A stretch of 64,000 nt of DNA from Candidatus Omnitrophota bacterium (GTDB lineage: Bacteria; Omnitrophota; Gorgyraeia; Zapsychrales; Zapsychraceae): the NCBI GenBank assembly GCA_020632495.1, contig JACKFL010000006.1:1178001-1242000 (forward strand), in the 5' to 3' direction. Numbering within the stretch: position 1 is the first letter of the stretch; the number at the start of each line of letters is the position of its first letter. Shown here piece by piece: positions 8,987-17,085 of this stretch. Made by a program: the position numbers and the translations under genes. The notes beneath the pieces are model-generated. The model made no database searches. It was not told where the DNA came from and was given only the letters and a program-made list of their open reading frames with translations.

Positions 8987-9160
8987 CTACAGATAACGGT
9001 AGTCCGCGCTGACCAGCTGGCGGAAGTGGAGAAAACAGAATTCATGCGGGTTGTACATACTCAGCCGCTTTCCGCAACCGGAATGGCGGCAGGTCCGCTG
9101 CTGTGTTTTCGTCTTCCTGGGGGTGGAATGTTTCTTCGGTTTCAGAGTAGTATTGCTCAT
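8987..9160 (-). CDS. Small zinc-finger-like protein
   Basis: 57 aa. Basic N-terminus (KPKKHSTPRKTKTQQR) followed by CRHSGCGKRLSMYNPHEFC and LH, giving a C-x4-C-x12-C-x2-H arrangement that would hold one zinc ion. Similar knuckles with the LSxYNP core occur attached to bacterial DNA-binding domains, so a nucleic-acid or protein adaptor role is possible but not shown. Start chosen at 9160 because AGGAT precedes it; the longer frame has no ribosome site. It is the last gene of the sHSP-lepB-PTS IIA run. Confidence 0.65.
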   Translation of the reverse strand: MSNTTLKPKKHSTPRKTKTQQRTCRHSGCGKRLSMYNPHEFCFLHFRQLVSADYRYL

Positions 9161-9200
9161 GACGCTCGATCCTTTCTGCTGACCGTCGTCAGACGGATGT

Positions 9201-9893
9201 TCAGGATAGTATTTGCAGCTGTTCAAAAGCCTTGATGATCAGGAGCACATGCCGAACTTCGGTGGTGTTCCGAAAGCGTTCGATCAGATGCGGAATGTGC
9301 AGCAATTTAGCCACTTGGGCCACCATGCGCATATGCATATACGGTGTCGGCGCGCACGGTACGAACATCAAGTGGACCTTGTGTCCGTCAGTGGCCCCGA
9401 AGTCGATCCCGCAGGCCGAACGGGCGATAATCAACTTCGGAGTGCGAAAGAGCCGCGCGTTCGGAAACCGTGAATGCGGAATGGCCACTCCGCGGCCGAT
9501 CACCGTGGGTTGCAGGGTCTCACGCCGTTCAAGTTCAAGATAGAATTCCTCGTACGAGGTGGCTGCCCCGGCCGCGACGGCCAGCTTGGCCAGTCGTGAA
9601 AGCGCCTTGTTCCGCGAGCCGGCCTCGCAATGCAGATCGATCAAGGTTTCATCGGTAAGCTGTGACAGGGGAATCGGGTGGTCCGATGAGTGGATAAGCA
9701 TGTCGAGATCCTGGTCCGGCGACTCTACAATCGCTTGTTGCAGCCGCAGGTCCGCGACCGCCAGGGGCAGAAACTCCTGCTCCGCCCTGATTCCGCGACC
9801 GCTGGACGCGGCTTCCGTTACCGGCGCGCGATGCTCGTGGAGGCGAATATAGTCCGCTAATTCTCGGATGGTCATAATGGCATTGATCTTCAT
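9201..9893 (-). CDS. Fructose-type PTS IIA domain protein (PtsN-like)
   Basis: 230 aa. The C-terminal two-thirds is a PTS EIIA type-2 domain with the phospho-accepting His140 in GRGVAIPHSRF and the following LIIARSACGIDFGATDGHKVHLMFVPCAP. The N-terminus (MTIRELADYIRLHEHRAP) resembles the short helix-turn-helix-like segment that precedes stand-alone IIA proteins. With no permease or EI/HPr gene nearby, a regulatory role like PtsN is more likely than sugar transport. Start has AGG 8 bases upstream. Lies downstream of lepB and is probably in the same transcript. Confidence 0.85.
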   Translation of the reverse strand: MKINAIMTIRELADYIRLHEHRAPVTEAASSGRGIRAEQEFLPLAVADLRLQQAIVESPDQDLDMLIHSSDHPIPLSQLTDETLIDLHCEAGSRNKALSRLAKLAVAAGAATSYEEFYLELERRETLQPTVIGRGVAIPHSRFPNARLFRTPKLIIARSACGIDFGATDGHKVHLMFVPCAPTPYMHMRMVAQVAKLLHIPHLIERFRNTTEVRHVLLIIKAFEQLQILS

Positions 9894-9957
9894 GGTTATA
9901 CCTGCCTTTTATCGGTTGATCGAGGTTGAGTCGGCTCGTTTGGAAATCCGCTGCGGA

Positions 9958-10578
9958 TTACTTCAATTGGCTGATGCGGCCCGGTGGCCAGTAAATCCAT
10001 TCGGCGCGCCCGATGATATTCTTCTCCGGGACGAACCCCCAGTATCGGCTGTCGGCGCTTGAGGCGCTGTTATCTCCCAAGACATATACCTGCCCTTCCG
10101 GGACCGTGACCGTCTTGTCTTCGTCGCTGAGAGAGCCCATATTGAAGTAGTGCTGACCGGCAATGCGCGGTTCGTCGAGCCGCCGGTCATTGACTAAAAT
10201 GTGTCCGTCCTTGATGCGGACGGTTTCACCGCCGAATGCGATCAGGCGCTTGATAAAGTCTCGCGAAGGATCCACAGGGTAGTCAAATACGATAATGTCT
10301 CCCCGTTCGGGTTTTCCGAAGCCCGGCAAACGGTAGCCGGTTAAGGGCACCCGTCCACCATACCGCAGTTTATTGACGATCAACCGGTCGCCCACTTTGA
10401 GCGTCGGCCGCATCGAACCGCTCGGTATTTTAAAGGGTTGGACCAGGAATGAGCGGATCAGTAAGGCCAAGCCTACCGCGACCACTAATGTTTCCGCCCA
10501 TTCCCGAATCCACTTTCTTACTTTCGGAGGCACACGCGCTATTGTCGCGCAGTATATTTGTCCCTTTTTATTCAACAT
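9958..10578 (-). CDS. lepB: Signal peptidase I
   Basis: 206 aa. Inner-membrane serine protease that removes Sec/Tat signal peptides. One N-terminal membrane segment (about 29-45), then the catalytic Ser55 in PSGSMRPTL and Lys110 in RDFIKRLIAFGGE, followed by the conserved VLGDNSASSADSRYWGFVP box. Short form with a single anchor, unlike the two-anchor E. coli enzyme. Its presence beside a periplasmic heat-shock protein and an OmpR-type two-component pair fits an envelope-biogenesis function. Confidence 0.95.
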   Translation of the reverse strand: MLNKKGQIYCATIARVPPKVRKWIREWAETLVVAVGLALLIRSFLVQPFKIPSGSMRPTLKVGDRLIVNKLRYGGRVPLTGYRLPGFGKPERGDIIVFDYPVDPSRDFIKRLIAFGGETVRIKDGHILVNDRRLDEPRIAGQHYFNMGSLSDEDKTVTVPEGQVYVLGDNSASSADSRYWGFVPEKNIIGRAEWIYWPPGRISQLK

Positions 10579-10609
10579 GCATTGTCCTGCTTTCTGATTA
10601 ACCCGGCTG

Positions 10610-11224
10610 TTACGCCTTCTTCGGGATGCTGATCACCAGCCTGTCGCCGTTGCGGGAGGTTTGCATCTTTTCCGTGTCGGCATCCGACGGTAACTGGACC
10701 GTGCGCATGAAACTGCCGAAGCTTTGTGATTTCATGAAGGCCTCCGGACCGGTCTCTTCCTTGTCCTGCGACTGCTGACCGCTGATCGTCAGCGTTTGAT
10801 CATGAATAGAGATGTCGATCTTGTCCCGGTCGTATCCCTGGATGTCGAAAGTAATTTTGTAACCGGTGTCGGTCTCGTCCAGGTTGAACGAATTGTCGAA
10901 CACCATGCTGTTTCGGAACATGCCCCCTCCCGGCGCGCTAAAGCCGGGGTTGGTGAACGCATGGCGAAACAGGCGGTTCATTTCGGCCTGCATGCGATCC
11001 ATTTCGGCCAGCGGATCCCAACTGTCCTGATCCGGCGCGGCGGGCTGGGACTGACCGGCCTGCGCGGGCGCTGAGGCCTCCAACTGCTCTACCTTCTCCT
11101 GCAACGCGGCTATTTGGGCTTGCAGGTCCTCAAGGGTTGCGTCGGCGGCGAGGGCTGGTGAACCGGTCACGGATATCGCGGCCACGGCCGCCAAAAGGGA
11201 AATCAACAGGTTTGTCGCTTTCAT
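10610..11224 (-). CDS. Exported small heat-shock protein (Hsp20/alpha-crystallin family)
   Basis: 204 aa. Signal peptide (1-26, ending SPALA-A), short coiled coil (LEDLQAQIAALQEKVEQLE), a linker, then an alpha-crystallin domain (about 110-200): YKITFDIQGYDRDKIDISI, LTISG, SFMRTVQLPSDAD, NGDRLVISIPKK. Hsp20 proteins are normally cytoplasmic; the leader implies a periplasmic ATP-independent holdase. AGGAGG lies 6 bases before the start, which overlaps the preceding receiver gene by 4 bases. The short hydrophobic IxI-type end (VISIPKKA) remains. Confidence 0.88.
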   Translation of the reverse strand: MKATNLLISLLAAVAAISVTGSPALAADATLEDLQAQIAALQEKVEQLEASAPAQAGQSQPAAPDQDSWDPLAEMDRMQAEMNRLFRHAFTNPGFSAPGGGMFRNSMVFDNSFNLDETDTGYKITFDIQGYDRDKIDISIHDQTLTISGQQSQDKEETGPEAFMKSQSFGSFMRTVQLPSDADTEKMQTSRNGDRLVISIPKKA

Positions 11225-11610
11225 GATTTCACCTCCTGCTTATGGGGTTTATATTGGGTTTGATACAAGGCCCGATCAATCTTGTTCAACAAGACGTCGA
11301 TGCCTTCGGATTTGTCAAAGTAGTCCGTTGCCGCCTCCAGAAGCCGGCGCTGGTCGTCCACGGGATAAACACTGGCCACGATGACCGGAATCATGCTGTG
11401 AAAGCAGCTCAGCACTTCATACAACGTGTCGCCGTTGGGTTCGCCAATGTTGATGTCCAGCAGGACCAAATCGACGCGGTCGAGCTTCATCCGTTCGCGG
11501 GCATCCACGACATTGCCGGCCTCCAGGACCATGAAGCCGCGAGGCTCAAGAAAGCGGCGGTATATCCTGCGGATCCGGGCTTCATCTTCCACAATCAGAA
11601 TGGTGTGCAT
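11221..11610 (-). CDS. Stand-alone response-regulator receiver
   Basis: 129 aa, receiver domain only. Acidic Glu8/Asp9, phosphorylation site Asp52 in LLDINIGEPNG, Ser in VIVASVYP and Lys in YFDKSEG, so all switch positions are filled. No output domain. Overlaps the exported sHSP gene by 4 bases, so the two are translated together. Could serve as a phosphate sink or adaptor for the two-component pair just upstream. Confidence 0.88.
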   Translation of the reverse strand: MHTILIVEDEARIRRIYRRFLEPRGFMVLEAGNVVDARERMKLDRVDLVLLDINIGEPNGDTLYEVLSCFHSMIPVIVASVYPVDDQRRLLEAATDYFDKSEGIDVLLNKIDRALYQTQYKPHKQEVKS

Positions 11611-11747
11611 CGCTATTCTCCTTTTTGGCAGCCTTGGGCCGGGGTTGTTGGCAGAACGGCCAGTCTTTCCTGGTCACCGGACGGTTATCCGGTCGGGGTC
11701 AGCCCCCGTTTTCACTTCTAGGTATACCCGAATGAGGATCAAAGGAC

Positions 11748-11767
11748 GGTTAAAATAAGGTTAGAAT
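11748..11767. promoter_or_regulatory. 11-base-period direct repeat, candidate OmpR-family operator
   Basis: GGTTAAAAT at 11748 and GGTTAGAAT at 11759 are spaced exactly 11 bases, the period used by OmpR/PhoB-type dimers. It sits about 140 bases upstream of the receiver-sHSP-lepB operon and just past the histidine kinase stop, so the regulator at 13287 may bind here. Confidence 0.5.
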
Positions 11768-11815
11768 TTTCTTATCGTGGGTGGGGACGCCGAAAATCGG
11801 CGCCGGGCGTGCGGC

Positions 11816-13285
11816 TCAGGTGAGGACGGGAAGTTCGACGGTGAATGTCGTACCTTTCCCTAAAGTGCTGGTAGCATTGATATTGCCGTTATGAGCCTTG
11901 GCGATGGACTGGGCGATGTTCAGCCCCAGACCGGTGCCGGATTCCTGCGTATCGTCGGCTCTGGGAACGCGAAAGAATTTCCGGAAAATATTGCGCAGAT
12001 CCTCTTCGGAAATCCCCGGCCCCGTATCGGCAATCACCACGCGGCAGGTTTGGCCTTGGCGGCGCAGTGAGACCCGGACCGATTCGCCGGCCGCGATATA
12101 TTTGATCGCGTTGCCGATGATATTGTGAAACAGGCGGCGTAAGTGGACTTTATCCGCTTCCACGCGGACATCCTCCGCCGGGATATCAAAAGTGATCCCG
12201 ATCTTTTTGGGTTCCGCGAGGATACGGGATTGTTCCGCGATTTCCTCCATAAGTGAAGTCAGGCTCATGTCTTCAAACTGGAAGATATCGGGACGGTAAT
12301 CCAGTTTGGCCAGCAGCAACAGGTCCTTGACCACCTTGATCATATGGTCGATGACCTCCAGACAGTCGGATAGAACTTTTTGATACTCTGCGGGAGTCTT
12401 CTCATTATCGAGGGCAAGTTCGATCTCGCCCCGCAAGACGGCCAGCGGGGTTTTCAGTTCATGCGCGACATGGGAATTGAATTCACTGACGTGCCCGAAG
12501 GAAGTCTCCAGCCGTTTGATCATGACGTTAAAAGACTGGATCAGCTCATGCATCTCTGCATCGACTGTTTTTTCCGGGATGCGCGCTCCAAGGTCCTTGT
12601 GTGTGATACGGTTGGCCATGTCGACGACCTCCCGGACCGGTTTCAATGACTCGCGGGTAAAATAGCTTCCCACGAAACTGGTCCCCGCCAGGAAGACCAG
12701 GATGGCCAGCGTCAGAAACAGCCCCAGCCGGCCGAGGACCGAATGAATGTTGTCCTCCGAGGTGCCGATCTGGACCGTCAGCCGGACCTGGCCCACCGAT
12801 ACCGGTAGATTGATCATGCGCAATCTCAGTGCAGCGTCACTCAACGACCGGTAGTGCACAGCGGTCAAATCCGCGGGTGTCGGCGGCCCGAACAGGCGGG
12901 CGATGTCGGCCGTATAGTTATGCGAACTGAAAAGTGTCTGTCCGCGGGCATTCATGATGTTGATGTAGTCATTTTTCAGATTCAGAACTTCGAGTTGGGA
13001 TTTCCAAATATCATCGACGATCATGCGGCGGTCGGCTGCGGCGTATTCGCTGTGCAGGAGATCCAGCATGGTGGCGATGGGATGGCTGCGGCCGCGTTCC
13101 ACGCGTTCGTAGGCCGCCAGTATACTGGCGACTTCCTCGGCCTTGATTTTCAACTCCTCATCCAGGTCATGGTACAGAATGTTGTGGACGCTCCCGTAAA
13201 TGACGGACCCGAAAAGGACCAGGATGGCCGCCAGAATAACGGAGTAAAGAATGCTGGCCTTGAAACGGATCGAATTTAAGCGCAT
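11816..13285 (-). CDS. Membrane sensor histidine kinase
   Basis: 489 aa. Two membrane segments (about 11-31 and 189-207) enclose a periplasmic sensor of about 155 residues of no recognised family. HAMP follows (RESLKPVREVVDMANRI), then His275 in HVAHELKTP, N-box LFHNIIGNAIKY, DTGPGIS and GTGLGLNIA. One base separates it from its OmpR-type partner, with which it forms a standard pair. Its proximity to the exported sHSP operon and signal peptidase suggests it monitors envelope condition, in the manner of CpxA; that is inference. Confidence 0.92.
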   Translation of the reverse strand: MRLNSIRFKASILYSVILAAILVLFGSVIYGSVHNILYHDLDEELKIKAEEVASILAAYERVERGRSHPIATMLDLLHSEYAAADRRMIVDDIWKSQLEVLNLKNDYINIMNARGQTLFSSHNYTADIARLFGPPTPADLTAVHYRSLSDAALRLRMINLPVSVGQVRLTVQIGTSEDNIHSVLGRLGLFLTLAILVFLAGTSFVGSYFTRESLKPVREVVDMANRITHKDLGARIPEKTVDAEMHELIQSFNVMIKRLETSFGHVSEFNSHVAHELKTPLAVLRGEIELALDNEKTPAEYQKVLSDCLEVIDHMIKVVKDLLLLAKLDYRPDIFQFEDMSLTSLMEEIAEQSRILAEPKKIGITFDIPAEDVRVEADKVHLRRLFHNIIGNAIKYIAAGESVRVSLRRQGQTCRVVIADTGPGISEEDLRNIFRKFFRVPRADDTQESGTGLGLNIAQSIAKAHNGNINATSTLGKGTTFTVELPVLT

Positions 13286-13286
13286 A

Positions 13287-13958
13287 TCAGGAATCCTTTA
13301 AGACGTAGCCGGCCCCGCGCACGGAATGAATAAGTTTGTGATCAAAGTCCGCGTCGATCTTTTTGCGCAGATAATTGACATACACGTTAATGACATTGGA
13401 GAAGCTGTCGAAATCGTCGTTCCATACATGTTCGGATATCATGGTGCGGGTCACCACCTGTCCGGCGTTTAGCATCAGATATTCCAGCAGCGCGAATTCC
13501 GTGCTGGTCAGCTCAATATCCTGCTCCCCACGCGTCACCTTTCGGGTAATTTGATTTAGTTGCAGGTCGGCCACCTTCAACACCGGACTGGCCGCGTCCG
13601 TATTGCGGCGGATGAGCGCACGGATGCGGGCGAGAAATTCGGCAAAGACAAACGGCTTCGTCAAGTAATCATCGGCTCCGGCGTCAAGTCCCGAGATCTT
13701 GTCTTCCACGTCGTCGCGGGCCGTCAGCATCAGGATGGGCGTACCGAGTTTCAATTTGCGCAACTGCCGGCAAATGTACAGACCGTCTTTTCCTGGCAGC
13801 ATGATGTCGAGAACGATTAAATCATATGGGACTTCGCGGGCCTGAAACAAGCCGCTGTCGCCGTCTGCGGCCACGTCCACGGCATACCCTTTTTCTTTGA
13901 GGCCCCGCTTGATAAAACTGGCGAGCTTCTTTTCGTCTTCAACGACTAGGATGCGCAT
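13287..13958 (-). CDS. OmpR-family response regulator
   Basis: 223 aa. Receiver with Glu7/Asp8, phosphorylation site Asp51 in LIVLDIMLPGKDGL, and Lys in YLTKPF; C-terminal winged helix (about 128-222) with ELTSTEFALLEYLM and SNVINVYVNYLRKKID. ATG at 13958 is used because AAGGAG lies 7 bases upstream; a TTG directly before it would shorten that spacing. Expected to bind tandem repeats such as the pair at 11748-11767. Confidence 0.92.
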   Translation of the reverse strand: MRILVVEDEKKLASFIKRGLKEKGYAVDVAADGDSGLFQAREVPYDLIVLDIMLPGKDGLYICRQLRKLKLGTPILMLTARDDVEDKISGLDAGADDYLTKPFVFAEFLARIRALIRRNTDAASPVLKVADLQLNQITRKVTRGEQDIELTSTEFALLEYLMLNAGQVVTRTMISEHVWNDDFDSFSNVINVYVNYLRKKIDADFDHKLIHSVRGAGYVLKDS

Positions 13959-14017
13959 CAAATTCTCCTTGATTGGTCTTGAAACGGGCGATCGGTCCGG
14001 CAGGGTCGTTTGAGAGA

Positions 14018-14794
14018 TTAGGGATGATTGCGTATATCTTCGAGTTTTTTTCTGAGCTGTTCAGCCGCCAACTGTTGGGCTTCACGGAATTCCTGTTGAA
14101 TGGCGAGGCGTTCCTCCGGAGAGTTCGCCGTCTGCATACGGTTCTGGAACTCCTCCATGGCGGTTTGCTGGGAGCGGACATGCTCCTGGGAGAGGATCTG
14201 CATTTCCTGGGCGCGCTGCAGCTGGACTTCCGCCCGATCATACTGTTGCTGCACCCGTTCACGCTCCTGCTGCAAACGCTGCCGCTGATAGGCGGTGTCG
14301 GCATTTTGGACCGCGTCGTTCAGATGCTGTTCCCTGACGGCGAAGATTTCCTCCTGCATCTGACGCGCGGCCTCCTGCTGGTTCTTCTGGTAGCGGCTGC
14401 GTATGGCCTGCTGTTCCTCAGGCGAGGCGGCATTGCGTATCTCCGCCTGAAGAGATTCGGCGGCCTGCTGCTGTTTTAGGTAATGAGTCTGGGCCACTGC
14501 TTGCAGTCTTTCCGCCAACTCCCGCTGACGTTCGTAGAGCTCGCTCTGTGCGTTCTCAACCGGATTGGCGTCCTCGATCAGTGGTGCGGTCTCGTCAGGG
14601 GTCACCACGCGTGTTTCCGCGGCCCGCGTTTGCAGCTGGCGGATCATCCCTTCCCGTTGGCGCTGGGCGTCGCGGTAACGTTCCATGGCGGGGTCCTGTG
14701 CCAGCGCGTTGCCGACCGGAAATAAACAGGCACCAAGGCAATAAGCGGCGATCTTCGAATACAACTTGTTGCGGAATAAAGAGTATTTTCGCAT
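14018..14794 (-). CDS. Exported coiled-coil protein rich in Gln, Glu and Arg
   Basis: 258 aa. Signal peptide (about 1-32, ending ALAQ), then almost continuous heptad-like helix with many RQR, QQQ and EEQ runs. Two segments look duplicated: NAASPEEQQAIRSRYQKNQQEAARQMQEE and NSPEERLAIQQEFREAQQLAAEQLRKK share the SPEE-AIQ-EF/Y-xxQQ pattern, so the protein contains a repeated helical unit. No family recognised; probably a periplasmic structural or scaffold protein. No strong ribosome site precedes the ATG. Lies 60 bases upstream of the two-component operon. Confidence 0.7.
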   Translation of the reverse strand: MRKYSLFRNKLYSKIAAYCLGACLFPVGNALAQDPAMERYRDAQRQREGMIRQLQTRAAETRVVTPDETAPLIEDANPVENAQSELYERQRELAERLQAVAQTHYLKQQQAAESLQAEIRNAASPEEQQAIRSRYQKNQQEAARQMQEEIFAVREQHLNDAVQNADTAYQRQRLQQERERVQQQYDRAEVQLQRAQEMQILSQEHVRSQQTAMEEFQNRMQTANSPEERLAIQQEFREAQQLAAEQLRKKLEDIRNHP

Positions 14795-14867
14795 GATCAG
14801 TTGAATGGTTTGAGTGTTAGTGACTTTAGCAGAATTATACTCCGGGACGGGACCGATGGCAAGCCGG

Positions 14868-16454
14868 CTAATCGGAACTCTGAGTGTGCGCGTTCAATCG
14901 GGCGAGGTCCTCCAGCGCCTCGGGGTGTGCGGGATTCTTCCTGAGGATATGGGACAAGTCTGACCGGGCCTCCGTATAGTTTCCGGTGACGGCGTAACAA
15001 TTCGCCCGGCTCAGCAGCGCGTCTATATGGTCCGGCCGGATCGACAACGCGCGGGTATAGTCACTAATCGCCTCGGGGCAGCGGTCCGCCAAATGATAAG
15101 CGTGGCCCCGGTTGGTCCAGGCCAGCGGATGCCCCCGCCGGCGCAGCTGATCCTCAGTCCCTCCCAGATCCTCCATCAGTGCGGCAATCTCGCCTGTTCG
15201 CAGATAGGTTATGGCCCATCGCTTCCACGGGACGGAATTCAACGGATTGACCGCCACCCAATAGCGGGTATAAGTCCGTTCGTCATGCCACTTGGCATTG
15301 TGACCTAGCGTCAGAAAGATCAGCGCCAGGGTCAATCCGACCACCAGTCCGCTGAACGAACGAGCCGGGATCCGGCCTTTCAGGCTGAGCAGGCCGCGCG
15401 CTGCCAGGGCATAGAATCCGATCGAAGACAGAACGAACCACAGCGGCTCGATGATCGCCGTTGTGGTGCGCGGACTGTAAATAAAGGCGGCTACTGTCAG
15501 CGGTACCAGTCCGGCGCAGTGGATAGTCAGCCACAGCCCCTTCTCGGTGTTTCTCCAACGTACGGTCAACAAATAAATCAGACCGGTCAAGGTCATTACA
15601 AGGTTGAAGCTCTTCAGCCACACGTGCGGCGTATCGAGCGGCTGGTCCCACAGGAATATCGTACGGGCCGGCAGCAGGAGCTGGGCGTGATACCAGCACA
15701 ATAAATCCCACAGCACGGCCAGGTATTGCGGCAGCGACAGGTCCGCTTCCAGCAGGGACATAATGCTGCGCGTCCCCGGAACGGTCAAGCGTACGCCGGC
15801 TACAAGCGCCACTACCAGCGCGTACGGCCACAGATGCCGGATAATCGTCGGTATGGTCACCTTGATACGGTAGCGGGCGATGACCAGCATAATTAACGGC
15901 AATGCGATGGCGCTCAGATGCGACAGCAGAGCGGCCGCGAACAGGGCCGCGCTCAGGACGGCATCCCTTTTTCCGGCCTTGTCGAGATAGCGGATGAAAA
16001 ACCACAATGACCCCAGGCCGGACAGTAAGTAGACATTGAGGCACAGCGTGAAACAGTTGCTGATGAGCGGATGGTGGAGCGGATGGACCGCGTACAGTAC
16101 GGCGGTTATCAGGGCCGCTTGTTCCGACGCAGCCAGTGTGCGTACGATGCGGTACACCAAATAGCAGGCGACGTTGTACAGAATAAAGTTGAGAAGGTGA
16201 TATAAAACCGGGGCCGCGCCGAAAACGGCGACGGATGATCGTAGAATCAGAAAGGCGAACGGCCGGTAAAAGCCGTGATAACTCTTTGAGAGGATATGCC
16301 AGACCGGAACGTCCGCGAGATTGCCCGGATCTTGAATAAAAGCCCAGTCGTCAAGGACAAATCCGTTGGCAAACGCGTTGAAGTACGCCATCAGGGTCAG
16401 ACCGAACAAAATTCTTGCGGGAGGCCATTTGATCCGGTCGAGAATGGTGGGCAA
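14868..16454 (-). CDS. TMTC-like polytopic membrane protein with C-terminal TPRs
   Basis: 528 aa. About ten membrane segments (residues 10-390) followed by two to three tetratricopeptide repeats (LAWTNRGHAYHLADRCPEAISDYTRALSIRPDH, then ALLSRANCYAVTGNYTEARSDL). The first loop carries FVLDDWAF; an acidic pair at this place is typical of GT-C glycosyltransferases and of TMTC-like proteins that use lipid-linked sugars. Activity is unproven. The frame opens with TTG at 16454, 13 bases after the preceding stop; no ATG occurs before the first membrane helix, so TTG is the likely start. A longer paralogue lies at 51695-53695. Confidence 0.78.
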   Translation of the reverse strand: MPTILDRIKWPPARILFGLTLMAYFNAFANGFVLDDWAFIQDPGNLADVPVWHILSKSYHGFYRPFAFLILRSSVAVFGAAPVLYHLLNFILYNVACYLVYRIVRTLAASEQAALITAVLYAVHPLHHPLISNCFTLCLNVYLLSGLGSLWFFIRYLDKAGKRDAVLSAALFAAALLSHLSAIALPLIMLVIARYRIKVTIPTIIRHLWPYALVVALVAGVRLTVPGTRSIMSLLEADLSLPQYLAVLWDLLCWYHAQLLLPARTIFLWDQPLDTPHVWLKSFNLVMTLTGLIYLLTVRWRNTEKGLWLTIHCAGLVPLTVAAFIYSPRTTTAIIEPLWFVLSSIGFYALAARGLLSLKGRIPARSFSGLVVGLTLALIFLTLGHNAKWHDERTYTRYWVAVNPLNSVPWKRWAITYLRTGEIAALMEDLGGTEDQLRRRGHPLAWTNRGHAYHLADRCPEAISDYTRALSIRPDHIDALLSRANCYAVTGNYTEARSDLSHILRKNPAHPEALEDLARLNAHTQSSD

Positions 16455-16467
16455 CGAACGGCTGATA

Positions 16468-16917
16468 TCAGTCCCCCAGCGTGTAGAACAAGCGTTCGTC
16501 CGCGGCCAACTCTTCGGAAATGCGTTCCTTCAGCCGCACCGCGATGTCCCGGTCCAGGCCCGGCGGCGGCAGTTCATTCAGCTTCAATCCGCCCATTTGC
16601 AGAAAGGCCATATTCATCTGAATACGGCCGTAAAGTTGTCGCCGGCCGAGAGCCGTATTGATCTGGAATTCGCCGACCAGATCCTGGTAGGTGCCCGCCA
16701 TGATTTCCTGAAGACGCAGATGGCCTTCGACGGGTTTCATACCGATCAACTCAAAGCGCGCCTCCTCCCGGTTTTTGTCATCCAGCGGTTGCAGAATATG
16801 CCGTACGCGGTCGAAACGTTGCAGTTGACGTGGCGATAATTCGTATTCGGCCTGTGACGGCCCCGCGCTGACAAAAAGATAAAGGGCGATCGCCATCAGC
16901 GAGGATATAGGTTTCAT
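16468..16917 (-). CDS. Exported protein of unknown function
   Basis: 149 aa. Signal peptide of about 23 residues (SAGPSQA-E), then a predominantly helical mature part containing RHILQPLDDKNREEARFELIGMKPVEGHLRLQEIM. No recognisable motif. GGAAG precedes the start. Immediately upstream of the TMTC-like gene, 13 bases apart, so probably its operon partner. Confidence 0.7.
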   Translation of the reverse strand: MKPISSLMAIALYLFVSAGPSQAEYELSPRQLQRFDRVRHILQPLDDKNREEARFELIGMKPVEGHLRLQEIMAGTYQDLVGEFQINTALGRRQLYGRIQMNMAFLQMGGLKLNELPPPGLDRDIAVRLKERISEELAADERLFYTLGD

Positions 16918-17021
16918 AGGACTTCCATATTTAGTGTGGATCCTTCCGGCAGGGAATCCGTTTTAATTGGTCCGGAATTATAAATCATATTATAGAAAAC
17001 GAATAGCTGATGTGCAAGCGC

Positions 17022-17074
17022 GGAACGCCCGGCCCAACGGGAGCGAACATCCCGCGGGCCATTAAGGGCGTTCC
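17022..17074. other. Long GC-rich hairpin after the 17086 gene
   Basis: GGAACGCCC and GGCCC pair with GGGCC and GGGCGTTCC. It starts 12 bases beyond the stop at 17086 on the minus strand, and no U-tract follows. Same style as the hairpins at 8901 and 48786. Confidence 0.7.
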
Positions 17075-17085
17075 TAGGGGGAGAT

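Noticed and set aside
8778..8996. 72-codon plus-strand frame
   Set aside because: It runs through the long hairpin at 8901-8958 and has low-complexity composition without a ribosome site.
15283..16044. 253-codon open frame inside the TMTC-like gene
   Set aside because: It is another frame of the same GC-rich DNA; the overlapping membrane/TPR reading is far more protein-like.
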